Shown: one piece after another, positions 1 through 6,709 of the stretch | How the letters are laid out: every line of letters begins with the position of its first letter | Numbering within the stretch: position 1 is the stretch's first letter | Assembly: GCA_016188575.1 (NCBI GenBank) | Contig: JACPHN010000243.1 | Location: 1 to 11,380 of the forward strand | Length of the DNA stretch: 11,380 nt | Source of the DNA: Candidatus Schekmanbacteria bacterium | Lineage (GTDB): Bacteria > CSSED10-310 > JACPHN01 | Direction of reading: 5' to 3' | Notes under the pieces: generated by a model | What the model was told of the DNA's origin: nothing | The model's input: only the letters and a program-made list of their open reading frames with translations | The model's database searches: none | Program-made: the position numbers and the translations under genes

Positions 1-2
1 AC

Positions 3-752
3 GTGAGGGGAGGGCCACTGGGCTTCGGCATCTCGGTGGGAATCTGGGAGGGCTGGACGCCCGGCCGGGTCTCGGGCGACTGGATCCGCGGCATCCAGTG
101 CAAGATCGTCGGGCCCGCCGGCGAGACTGTGCCGCTCGGGGAGTGGTATCGGTGGACGGCGCCCGCAGTGGCGGACTCTTACCAGATACCACCCGACAAG
201 CCGATGTTCAGGGGACTGGTGCCGCTCGACAAGGCGGAATTCCGGGGTTTGGTGCCGCTCCACATCGTGAGGCAGCTTCCGGTTGGTCGCCTCGAGGTGA
301 TCTGCACCGCGGAATGGGAAGGCCGTGAGGTGACAGATCTGCCCGAGAGCGCACCCTTCGCCCGGCTGGTGGAGCCGGACACGCCGGTCCACCGCGCCAT
401 CTACTACTATCAGTGGGCAGCCGAGGTCAGCGGGCAGGCCACCCACTCCGAGCGCGCCAAGGCCGACGAGGAAGCCTGGCGCCTGATCCAGGGCGCGATC
501 CAGCAAAACGTCTCGCTTCCCTGCATCTGGGAGTCGGCAGCGGCATGGGCGCGCGACACCGGCCGCAATCGGCGCGCGGCGGAGCTGTTCACCCGGTATC
601 TCGACGAGCTGACCGCGGCCGTCGAGCGTGGCGATCCCGGTTATCGGCCGGAAGACTTCACCTTCGATGATCCCCGGGAGAAGCTCAATGAGGTGCGCGC
701 CGATACCTTGAAGCAAATCGCCCACTTGCGGTCGCTCCCGGAAGAGGAGTAG
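3..752 (+). CDS. Hypothetical protein, 5'-truncated; beta-like region plus helical tail
   Basis: The reading frame is open to the left edge, so the GTG at position 3 is probably internal and the true start lies outside the window. The visible 249 residues match no family I can name. Residues 1-125 look beta-rich: hydrophobic strands alternate with Gly/Pro turns, ending in a strand pair (GRLEVICTAEWEGREV, 95-110) that resembles the end of an Ig-like domain. Inside it the heptad FRGLVPL occurs twice, at 69-75 and 80-86. Residues 126-245 are predicted helical, with aromatic and alanine-rich heptads (IYYYQWAAEV; AAELFTRYLDEL) that could be a TPR-like hairpin. The protein ends in acidic LPEEE. No signal peptide can be judged because the N-terminus is missing. 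The gene converges on pckG with a 183-bp gap. The partial protein at the other window edge has a similar layout. Confidence that it is coding is good; function is unknown. Confidence 0.75.
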   Translation: MRGGPLGFGISVGIWEGWTPGRVSGDWIRGIQCKIVGPAGETVPLGEWYRWTAPAVADSYQIPPDKPMFRGLVPLDKAEFRGLVPLHIVRQLPVGRLEVICTAEWEGREVTDLPESAPFARLVEPDTPVHRAIYYYQWAAEVSGQATHSERAKADEEAWRLIQGAIQQNVSLPCIWESAAAWARDTGRNRRAAELFTRYLDELTAAVERGDPGYRPEDFTFDDPREKLNEVRADTLKQIAHLRSLPEEE

Positions 753-876
753 CCGGGCTCGCGCCAAAATCCCCCCGCCTCGAGGTCGGCTTCGGAAGCA
801 GCTCACGCCTGCTACATCTGGCCCTGGCGATCATCACCCGGCGGTCGACGGGCCTACTGAGATAGGCTCCAAGCCT

Positions 877-925
877 CCCCACCTCACCTCCCCCCGCCGG
901 CGGGGGAGGGACGGAGGGGGCGGGG
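877..925. repeat. Dispersed GC-rich intergenic element, copy A
   Basis: This block lies between the convergent genes ending at 752 and 936. It shares with copy B (9664-9700) the 12-mer CCCCACCTCACC, then a variable C/G-rich core, then GGGGGAGG and GGACGGAGG. Similarity seems to continue weakly for about 30 bases to the left of the shared 12-mer. Short palindromic GC-rich elements of this sort are common between genes in high-GC bacteria and often give spurious small ORFs, as both copies do here on the minus strand (frames reading GEVGRL). Two copies in 11 kb imply many in the genome, but I cannot test that. A REP-like element or factor-dependent terminator role is inference. Confidence 0.5.
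891..906. terminator. 16-bp perfect GC palindrome, candidate bidirectional terminator
   Basis: CCCCCGCCGGCGGGGG is a perfect inverted repeat. It lies 29 bp past the pckG stop (minus strand) and 138 bp past the stop of the upstream plus-strand gene, in the convergent gap. The position suits a terminator for either gene. There is no T-run on either strand, so it is not a classical intrinsic terminator, and a perfect palindrome with no spacer needs to open its centre to form a loop. It is part of dispersed copy A and may simply be that element's core. Confidence 0.35.
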
Positions 926-935
926 CGGCGCCAGC

Positions 936-2783
936 CTACCCCTCCACCGACCTCAGACTCCACACCTCCGGGGACCGCTCCACGCGAGATTGAAAGCACT
1001 GCCGTTCCGCCTCCATCTCGCGCGGCAGCCGGGAACCGAGCTTGGCGAACCACTCGCCCTGCTCTCTGACCTCCGTGCGTGCCTGGGCGCGATTTATCTC
1101 CATGATCCCGTGGAACTTCTCCCTGGGGAAGTCCAATCCCGCCCAGTTTAGCTCCCCGTACTCCGGCACCCACCCCAAGGGGCTCTCGACTCCGATTGCG
1201 TGTCCGTGGCAGCGGTCGATGATCCACTTGAGAACGCGCATGTTTTCCCCAAAGCCAGGCCAGATGAACCGACCTTCATCGTCCTTGCGGAACCAGTTGA
1301 CGCGGAAAATGCGCGGGGGCGTCGCCGCGTCCTGCAGGCCGATGTTGAGCCAGTGTTGCCAGTAGTCTGCGATGTGATACCCGCAGAACGGCAGCATCGC
1401 CATGGGATCGCGCCGCATCGCCGCCTGCCCCACTGCGGCCGCAGTCGCTTCCGAGCCCATGGTCGCCGCCAGGTACACGCCGTGATCCCAGTTGAACGCC
1501 TGAAATACCAGCGGAAAGTTCTTCGCTACGCGGCCGCCAAAGACAAAGGCGCTGATGGGTACGCCCTCGGGGTTTTCCCATTCCGGATCCATCGACGGAC
1601 ACTGCGTTGCCGGTGCGGTGAAGCGGGAGTTCGGGTGGGCCGCCGGCCTGCCACATCCAGGCGTCCAGTCGCGGCCGGTCCAGTCGATGAGATGCGCGGG
1701 CGGCTGCTCCGTCATGCCCTCCCACCACACGTCGTCCTCATCGGTGAGCGCGACATTGGTGAAGATGCAGTTCTCCCGAAGCATGAGCATGGCGTTGGGA
1801 TTCGACCGCATCGAGGTTCCGGGAGCGACGCCGAAGTAGCCGGCCTCCGGGTTGATGGCGTAGAAGCGACCATTCTTGGGCTTGATCCAGGCGATGTCGT
1901 CGCCGATGGTCGTCACTTTCCAGCCGGCGAAGCCCTCCGGTGGCGGCACGAGCATGGCGAAGTTGGTCTTGCCGCAAGCTGATGGGAAAGCGGCGCAAAC
2001 ATACGTTTTCGCGCCAGATGGGGATTCGACGCCAACGATCAGCATGTGCTCGGCGAGCCAGTCCTGCTCCCGCGCCATCACCGAGGCAATGCGCAGCGCG
2101 AAGCACTTCTTGCCAAGCAGCGCGTTGCCGCCGTATCCCGAGCCGAACGACCAGACTTCGCGGGTCTCCGGGAAATGCGTGATGTACTTCGTGTCGTTGC
2201 ACGGCCAGGCCACGTCTCGCTCGCCGGGCGCCAGCGGCCTGCCGACCGAGTGAACGCAGGGAACGAAGCTGCCGTGCGCACCGAGAGCGTCCAGCGCTTG
2301 CTGGCCCATGCGGGTCATGATCCGCATGCTCACCGCCACATAAGGCGAATCCGTGATCTCTACCCCGAGATGCGAGATTCGCGATCCGAGCGGGCCCATG
2401 CTGAACGGCACCACGTAGAGCGTTCGTCCCCGCATGCAGCCGGAGAAAAGGCCTCGCAGAGTCGCCCGCATTTCTTCGGGGTCGACCCAGTTGTTCGTCG
2501 GTCCAGCGTCCTGCTCAGAACGTGAGCAAATGAACGTCCGATCCTCCACACGCGCCACGTCGTTGGGATCGGAGCGGGCGAGAAAACAGTTGGGGCGCGT
2601 TTCCGGGTTGAGCCGGATGAGGGTGCCGGTCTCGACCATCTGCTCGCAGAGCCGGGCTGCTTCCTCCGCAGAGCCGTCACACCAGTAGATCGAATCGGGC
2701 CGGCACAGCGCCGCAACTTCGTCGACCCACGCCAGCAGTCGCTCGTTGCGGATCCGATTCACGCCCGCATGGGAATTCAGCAT
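936..2783 (-). CDS. pckG: Phosphoenolpyruvate carboxykinase (GTP)
   Basis: Converts oxaloacetate plus GTP to PEP, GDP and CO2 in the cytosol, the entry step of gluconeogenesis; the reverse anaplerotic direction is also possible. The 615-aa product is full length for the GTP-dependent family (about 600-620 aa). Visible active-site elements: substrate Arg78 (VARVE), Tyr217 in GYGGN, metal-binding Lys226 and His246, P-loop FPSACGKTN (266-274) with the family's reactive Cys270 and catalytic Lys272, kinase-2 motif TIGDDIAW with Asp295/Asp296, Arg387 in HPNSRF, Arg418 in FGGR, and the three guanine-stacking phenylalanines 498, 506 and 511 (NWFRKD, GRF, PGFGEN). The residue after Arg418 is Val, where the vertebrate enzyme has a second Arg; otherwise the active site is intact. 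I chose the ATG at 2783 because a GGAG lies 8 bases upstream and the family N-terminus aligns from there; the in-frame extension to 2870 is not family-like. It is monocistronic and divergent from the kinase unit. Confidence 0.97.
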   Translation of the reverse strand: MLNSHAGVNRIRNERLLAWVDEVAALCRPDSIYWCDGSAEEAARLCEQMVETGTLIRLNPETRPNCFLARSDPNDVARVEDRTFICSRSEQDAGPTNNWVDPEEMRATLRGLFSGCMRGRTLYVVPFSMGPLGSRISHLGVEITDSPYVAVSMRIMTRMGQQALDALGAHGSFVPCVHSVGRPLAPGERDVAWPCNDTKYITHFPETREVWSFGSGYGGNALLGKKCFALRIASVMAREQDWLAEHMLIVGVESPSGAKTYVCAAFPSACGKTNFAMLVPPPEGFAGWKVTTIGDDIAWIKPKNGRFYAINPEAGYFGVAPGTSMRSNPNAMLMLRENCIFTNVALTDEDDVWWEGMTEQPPAHLIDWTGRDWTPGCGRPAAHPNSRFTAPATQCPSMDPEWENPEGVPISAFVFGGRVAKNFPLVFQAFNWDHGVYLAATMGSEATAAAVGQAAMRRDPMAMLPFCGYHIADYWQHWLNIGLQDAATPPRIFRVNWFRKDDEGRFIWPGFGENMRVLKWIIDRCHGHAIGVESPLGWVPEYGELNWAGLDFPREKFHGIMEINRAQARTEVREQGEWFAKLGSRLPREMEAERQCFQSRVERSPEVWSLRSVEG

Positions 2784-2791
2784 CGCTCGTT

Positions 2792-2796
2792 CTCCA
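2792..2796 (-). promoter_or_regulatory. Ribosome binding site fixing the pckG start
   Basis: On the minus strand TGGAG is followed by 8 bases and the ATG at 2783. This is the best Shine-Dalgarno in the divergent region and supports 2783 rather than the in-frame start at 2870. Confidence 0.75.
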
Positions 2797-2803
2797 CGAT
2801 CGA

Positions 2804-2819
2804 AATTTGTGCGGAAATT
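2804..2819. promoter_or_regulatory. AT-rich inverted repeat upstream of pckG, candidate promoter or operator
   Basis: AATTT (2804-2808) and AAATT (2815-2819) form an inverted repeat around GTGCGG. It is an A/T island in very GC-rich DNA, 20 bases above the pckG start codon. On the minus strand a weak -35-like TTGCCG with a 17-base spacer to CACAAA covers the same bases, so the repeat would sit in the core promoter, where a repressor or activator of gluconeogenesis could act. The arms are only 5 bp, so chance is possible. Confidence 0.25.
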
Positions 2820-3070
2820 GCCCTCGACCGGCAACGCACCATGGTCGGGCCGGGGACGAGGTGTCGCCACCGCGGTCCGTCAAGTCCGCCGCCCGGCCAG
2901 TAGCGTCGCAAGCCAGGAGCTTTCGTGCATGCCATCCTACCCGGGCTTGGGGCGCAGGTCAAACGCTCGATCGTATCGCGGCGCCCTGGTCGCCGGTGGG
3001 CGCCCGGACGGCGGGAAAACGCGCCGCAACCGCGATGCGGAGGCACACTTCGGCGCGAGGTCTGAAGCCC

Positions 3071-3101
3071 TTGCCGCCGGCGGGCGCGTCGGCGGTAAGA
3101 T
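3071..3101 (+). promoter_or_regulatory. Candidate sigma-70-type promoter for the leader ORF and kinase
   Basis: TTGCCG (3071-3076) and TAAGAT (3096-3101) resemble -35 and -10 boxes, separated by 19 bases, which is slightly longer than the usual 17. Transcription would start near 3108, about 10 bases before the small ORF's ATG and about 90 before the kinase ATG. The match is partial (4 of 6 in each box), and this assignment rests on position as much as on sequence. Confidence 0.3.
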
Positions 3102-3116
3102 GCCGGATTGAGAGCC

Positions 3117-3203
3117 ATGAACCTGACCCAAGACTTCGTGCCGATCCTCAACGCGCCGGTGCGCCGCCACGGCGGGACGGCTGCCATTGCCGGATCACCA
3201 TGA
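3117..3203 (+). CDS. Small leader ORF overlapping the kinase start (28 aa)
   Basis: ATG at 3117 opens a 28-codon frame, starting MNLTQDFVPILNAPVRRHGG and ending AIAGSP, whose TGA overlaps the kinase ATG as ATGA. That arrangement is typical of translational coupling. About 78% of its third positions are G or C, as in real genes here. A GAGAG lies 3 bases before the ATG, too close for a strong Shine-Dalgarno, and with the suggested promoter the mRNA leader would be very short. The kinase ATG itself has only a poor ribosome site (GGATCACC), which makes a role for ribosomes arriving from this ORF plausible. The peptide has a short hydrophobic stretch (FVPIL) followed by RRH; no function is recognised. 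It may be a regulatory leader rather than a functional peptide, or chance. Confidence 0.4.
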   Translation: MNLTQDFVPILNAPVRRHGGTAAIAGSP

Positions 3204-6200
3204 CCCGCGCCGCGCCGCCCGTACCGCGGCACATCGGTCCATATCGCTGTCTCGAGACCCTCGGAAAGGGCGCCATGGGTGCGGTTTACCGCGCCGTCTC
3301 GAGCGCCGGCGAGGCGGAGGTGGCCGTAAAGACCGTGGAGGTGCCGGACGCCACCCGCCTCCCGAGCCTTCGACGCGAGATCGAGGCACTGGCACAGCTC
3401 CGGCATCCCGGAATCGTCCGCATCCTCGAGCACGGCACGACCGCCGAGGGGTTGCCGTGGTACGCCATGGAGCTCGTTGCCGGAAAACCCATGACCGCGC
3501 ACTGCCGAACCTTCTGGAAACCCGAGGGAAGTCCCCCGCACGTTCTGCCTGAGAGCGCGTTCAAGCGGATTGTCACGCTCTTTGCCCGGCTCTGCGAGCC
3601 GGTCGCTTACTTGCACGGCGAGGGCATCGTGCATCGCGATCTCAAGCCGCACAACATCCTGGTGCCTGAAAGCGGTTGGCCGGTGATCGTGGATTTTGGC
3701 CTGGCCCAACAGGTGCGGCGGGAAATGAGTCGCGAGGTTCTCTTGCATGTGCGCGGGGTGTCCGGAACGATCAGCTACATTCCGCCCGAGCAGATCCGCG
3801 GCGAACGCCTCGATCCTCGGGCCGACCTCTACTCGCTCGGGTGCGTACTCTATGAAACTCTGACGGGGCGGCCGCCGTTTGTGGGTCCTGCGTCACAGGT
3901 GCTGGAGGGTCATCTCCGCGGGGAGCCGGTGCCGCCGTCCAGGCTGCTCGGCGGCTTGCCACCGGCGCTCGACGCGCTCATGGCGTCGCTGTTGACCAAG
4001 AAACCTGGTGATCGGCTCGGTTATGCTCGCGACCTCGGGCGCCACCTGGTGCGGCTGGGAGCCGAGGGCCCTGCTGAGCGGCCTCGCGCAGATCGCAAGA
4101 CGCGCGACTACCTGTATGGCTCCTCCACGGTCGGCCGCGGGAGCACGCGGCGCCTGCTGGCCTCGGTGGTTTCCGGCATCGCGTCCGGGCGCCGGCCGGT
4201 CGTGTTCCTCTCCGGCGAGAGCGGCGCGGGGAAAACGCGGCTCGCCTCGGAAGCGCTGCAGACGGCGACGCGCCTGGGCGTTCAGGTCGTCTTCGGCGAA
4301 TGTCATCCGCCGGGCTCGGGCGACACCGGCCCCCTTCATCCCTTTCGCGGCTTTCTGCAAGCCGTGGCGGGTCGCTGTCGCGAGGGCGGCGCGGCGGCCG
4401 TCGGCGAGATCATGGCAGAGTCGGCACTGGTGCTTTGCGACTTCGAGCCCGCGCTGCGCGGGCTGATGACGAGCGCACCGGCCGGTGTCAGCCCTGCCGA
4501 GCTTTCGGCGGAGGAGGGCCGCCGCCGGGTCGTAACCGGGTTGTGGCAGGCAATTCTGCGCTATCATCGCGGCCAGGCGGTGCTCGTGGTTCTCGATGAC
4601 CTGCAGTGGGCGGATGAGCTGACGCTCGCGGTCGTCGAGCACGCGTTGGCGCTCCGAGCTGGCGACGTGGCGCGGCTGGATGATGACCATGGCTGCGGCT
4701 GCGGCGTGCTCGCGACCTTCCGGGCGGAAGAGGTGAGCGCTGCGGTGCGGCGGCTGGCGGAGCATCCGCGGGCGATGCGCGTCGAGCTGCCGTGTCTCGA
4801 CGAAGCGAGCGTCGGTGCGATGATTCGCGAGATGCTGGCCATGAGCGACGTTCCGGCGCGGTTCTCGGCGCTGGTGCAGCGCTGCACGGGCGGGAACCCG
4901 CTTTTCGTTGCCGAAGCTCTGAGGGCGGGGATCGACGAGGGCGCGCTGTGGCGGGACGACGAGGGTCGGTGGCACGTGGCGGATGCGCACGCCGAGACGG
5001 TGCCGGGCACGACCGCCGCGCGCGGCGGCGGCGGCGAGGAGCTGCGCGTGCTGGCGCTGCCGGCATCTGTGCGCTCACTGGTGGCTCGGCGCCTGGCCCT
5101 GTTGAGCGCTCTGGCGCGGCACGTCGCCGCGGCTGCCGCGGTCCTCGGTGGCGAAACTACAACGGAGGTTCTGATGGTCGTGGCAGCCGGCGCCGGTCCC
5201 GAGTTTGCCGCGGCCTGCCACGAGCTCATCTCCCGCCACGTGCTGGCGGATTCCGGCAACGGAGGCTTGCGGTTCACCCACGACCAACTACGGGAGGTCA
5301 CCTACCGGGAGCTGGCGGACGCGGAGCGTCACGACCTGCACGGCCGGGCGGCCGCTGCGTTGGAGGCGCGGTACGGCAGCGCCGTGGAGGAGCACCTGGC
5401 CGAGGTCGGACGGCAGTGGCAAGAGGCGGGCGACCCGCGCCGCGCCGCGGCGTACTATCTGCGCGCCGCCCGGCGCGCCGTATCCCAGTACGCCCACGAA
5501 GAGGCGGAACGTCTCTATCGATCCTCTCTCGACCTCGCCGGCGATGATCCGGAAGCAGCCGCCGTGCGCAATGAGCTGGCCAGCAGGGTCTACGAGCTCG
5601 TCGGCAGGTTCCCGGACGCGCTCAAGGAGCATCTCCTCGCCGCCGCCGCCGCGCGCGCGACGGGGAACCGCGTCGAGCTGGCGCCGGCGCTATTCGGCAT
5701 CGCCGGCATGCGGTACCGACTGGCCCACATCGAAGAGGCGCGGGAGCCGTGCCGCGCCGCCCTGGCCACCTGGCAGGAGCTCGGCGATCAGCCGCTCTGC
5801 GCCAAGGCGCGCAACCTGCTCGGGCTCATCGAGGTCGCTTCAGGAGCGACGGTGGAGGGCGAAAAACAGTTCCTGGCCGCATTGGCGACGCTGGATGAGC
5901 ACCCTCACCCCCGGTTTCAGGCCATGACGCACAACAATCTGGCAAACCTCTATCACGACCTCGATCGCGCCGATGAGGCGCGTGCGTGCTACATGATGGC
6001 GGTCGGCGAGGCCCGCCGCGCCGGAAGCTTGCGCGTTGAAGCGCACGCGACGGGCAATCTGGCGCAGGTCCTCGTCAAGTCGGGGGATCTCTGGGGCGCC
6101 GCCAAGTTGCTCCGCTCCGCGCTCGAAGCCGCCCAAAAGGTCGGTGATCGCGCCTTTGTCGGCTGGGCACAGGGGTGCCTGGCGGGCACTCTCGCGGAGC

Positions 6201-6676
6201 TCGGCGAGGTGGGGGACGCGGAGGCGTCCTACCGCGCCTCCCTGGCCACGCAGCGGGCCGCCGGCGATCGCTCGCTCGCTGCCGCCACTGCGGTCGGACT
6301 GGCCGCGCTGCTGCGGAGAACGGGCCGCGACCTGAACGAGGCCGCGGCGCTCGTGACTGCCGCGGCGACAACCTTTCTGGATAACGGCAATCGCCCGTTT
6401 GCCATCGCGTGCCAATGCGAGCTCGGGCACATCGCTCTGGCGCGCGGGGACGGCCCGTTGGCGGCGGCCATGCTCGCGGAAGTCCGCGAGCTCGCGGGCG
6501 CCGCAGCGCGGCACAGTGCCACCGCGGACCTCCCCGTCGTGGCCGGCAAGGCGCTGGCGCGCCTGGAGGCGGCATGCGCGGCAGGGATGGCCGGTGGAGC
6601 GCAGAGGCTGGTGGCAGGAGAACGGCTCGAAGACATCCCCGAGCGCCTGCGCGCCTGGGTCAGCGCCGCGCGGTGA
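3200..6676 (+). CDS. Ser/Thr protein kinase fused to STAND-type ATPase and TPR repeats
   Basis: A 1158-aa predicted cytosolic signalling protein. Residues 13-285 are a Hanks-type kinase with all key residues: glycine loop LGKGAMGAV (21-29), Lys44 in VAVK, Glu60 of helix C, catalytic loop HRDLKPHN (145-152), DFG (165-167), PPEQ in place of APE (195-198), and DLYSLG. It should therefore be active. Residues about 310-720 are an AAA_16-like STAND NTPase: Walker A GESGAGKT (339-346), Walker B VLVVLDDLQWAD (461-472), ATFR (sensor-like strand), and the helical FTHDQLREVTY (692-702) typical of this group. From about 735 to 1115 run TPR-like helical pairs, mostly 40 residues apart. No transmembrane segment or PASTA domain is seen, unlike PknB-type receptors. 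The start at 3200 is chosen because the kinase fold begins 12 residues later and the upstream in-frame extension looks non-coding. It is divergent from pckG and converges on the mutS-like gene. By analogy with STAND proteins, the TPRs would sense a ligand or partner and the ATPase would switch the kinase; the substrate is unknown. Confidence 0.93.
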   Translation: MTRAAPPVPRHIGPYRCLETLGKGAMGAVYRAVSSAGEAEVAVKTVEVPDATRLPSLRREIEALAQLRHPGIVRILEHGTTAEGLPWYAMELVAGKPMTAHCRTFWKPEGSPPHVLPESAFKRIVTLFARLCEPVAYLHGEGIVHRDLKPHNILVPESGWPVIVDFGLAQQVRREMSREVLLHVRGVSGTISYIPPEQIRGERLDPRADLYSLGCVLYETLTGRPPFVGPASQVLEGHLRGEPVPPSRLLGGLPPALDALMASLLTKKPGDRLGYARDLGRHLVRLGAEGPAERPRADRKTRDYLYGSSTVGRGSTRRLLASVVSGIASGRRPVVFLSGESGAGKTRLASEALQTATRLGVQVVFGECHPPGSGDTGPLHPFRGFLQAVAGRCREGGAAAVGEIMAESALVLCDFEPALRGLMTSAPAGVSPAELSAEEGRRRVVTGLWQAILRYHRGQAVLVVLDDLQWADELTLAVVEHALALRAGDVARLDDDHGCGCGVLATFRAEEVSAAVRRLAEHPRAMRVELPCLDEASVGAMIREMLAMSDVPARFSALVQRCTGGNPLFVAEALRAGIDEGALWRDDEGRWHVADAHAETVPGTTAARGGGGEELRVLALPASVRSLVARRLALLSALARHVAAAAAVLGGETTTEVLMVVAAGAGPEFAAACHELISRHVLADSGNGGLRFTHDQLREVTYRELADAERHDLHGRAAAALEARYGSAVEEHLAEVGRQWQEAGDPRRAAAYYLRAARRAVSQYAHEEAERLYRSSLDLAGDDPEAAAVRNELASRVYELVGRFPDALKEHLLAAAAARATGNRVELAPALFGIAGMRYRLAHIEEAREPCRAALATWQELGDQPLCAKARNLLGLIEVASGATVEGEKQFLAALATLDEHPHPRFQAMTHNNLANLYHDLDRADEARACYMMAVGEARRAGSLRVEAHATGNLAQVLVKSGDLWGAAKLLRSALEAAQKVGDRAFVGWAQGCLAGTLAELGEVGDAEASYRASLATQRAAGDRSLAAATAVGLAALLRRTGRDLNEAAALVTAAATTFLDNGNRPFAIACQCELGHIALARGDGPLAAAMLAEVRELAGAAARHSATADLPVVAGKALARLEAACAAGMAGGAQRLVAGERLEDIPERLRAWVSAAR

Positions 6677-6692
6677 AGGCGGCACCGCGCGG
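6666..6692. terminator. Strong stem-loop spanning the kinase stop codon, between convergent genes
   Basis: CCGCGCGGTG (6666-6675) and CACCGCGCGG (6683-6692) are perfect 10-bp arms around a 7-base loop. The left arm ends within the kinase TGA, so the stem covers the last codons. The mutS-like gene ends 17 bases beyond, and only 33 bp separate the two stop codons. A stem this stable would form in both transcripts and is the only apparent terminator for either. Neither side has a T-run, so termination, if real, would be non-canonical or Rho-assisted. Confidence 0.5.
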
Positions 6693-6709
6693 GCGGCGGC
6701 CAGTACCGC

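Larger units (their letters stand above)
2784..3116. other. Divergent intergenic region between pckG and the kinase unit
   Basis: A 333-bp stretch without a credible gene. Open frames cross it on both strands, but their products are rich in Arg, Cys and Pro, resemble no family and look like GC-bias shadows. It must hold promoters for both divergent units. The left end carries the pckG ribosome site and AT-rich inverted repeat; the right end carries a promoter-like pair just before the small ORF. Nothing recognisable was seen in the middle (about 2850-3060). Confidence 0.6.

Noticed and set aside
753-935. tRNA or small RNA gene between the left edge gene and pckG
   Set aside because: No cloverleaf or CCA end could be drawn; only the GC palindrome and the dispersed element are evident.
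2807-3199. In-frame N-terminal extension of the kinase by 131 codons
   Set aside because: The extension overlaps the pckG leader, is rich in Arg, Cys and Pro, and shows no fold. The kinase domain begins right after the ATG at 3200.
3893-4990. Long open frame antisense to the kinase gene (365 codons, minus strand)
   Set aside because: Its product is an Arg/His/Gln-rich shadow of the kinase-ATPase coding strand with no motifs. Such antisense frames are expected in GC-rich coding DNA.
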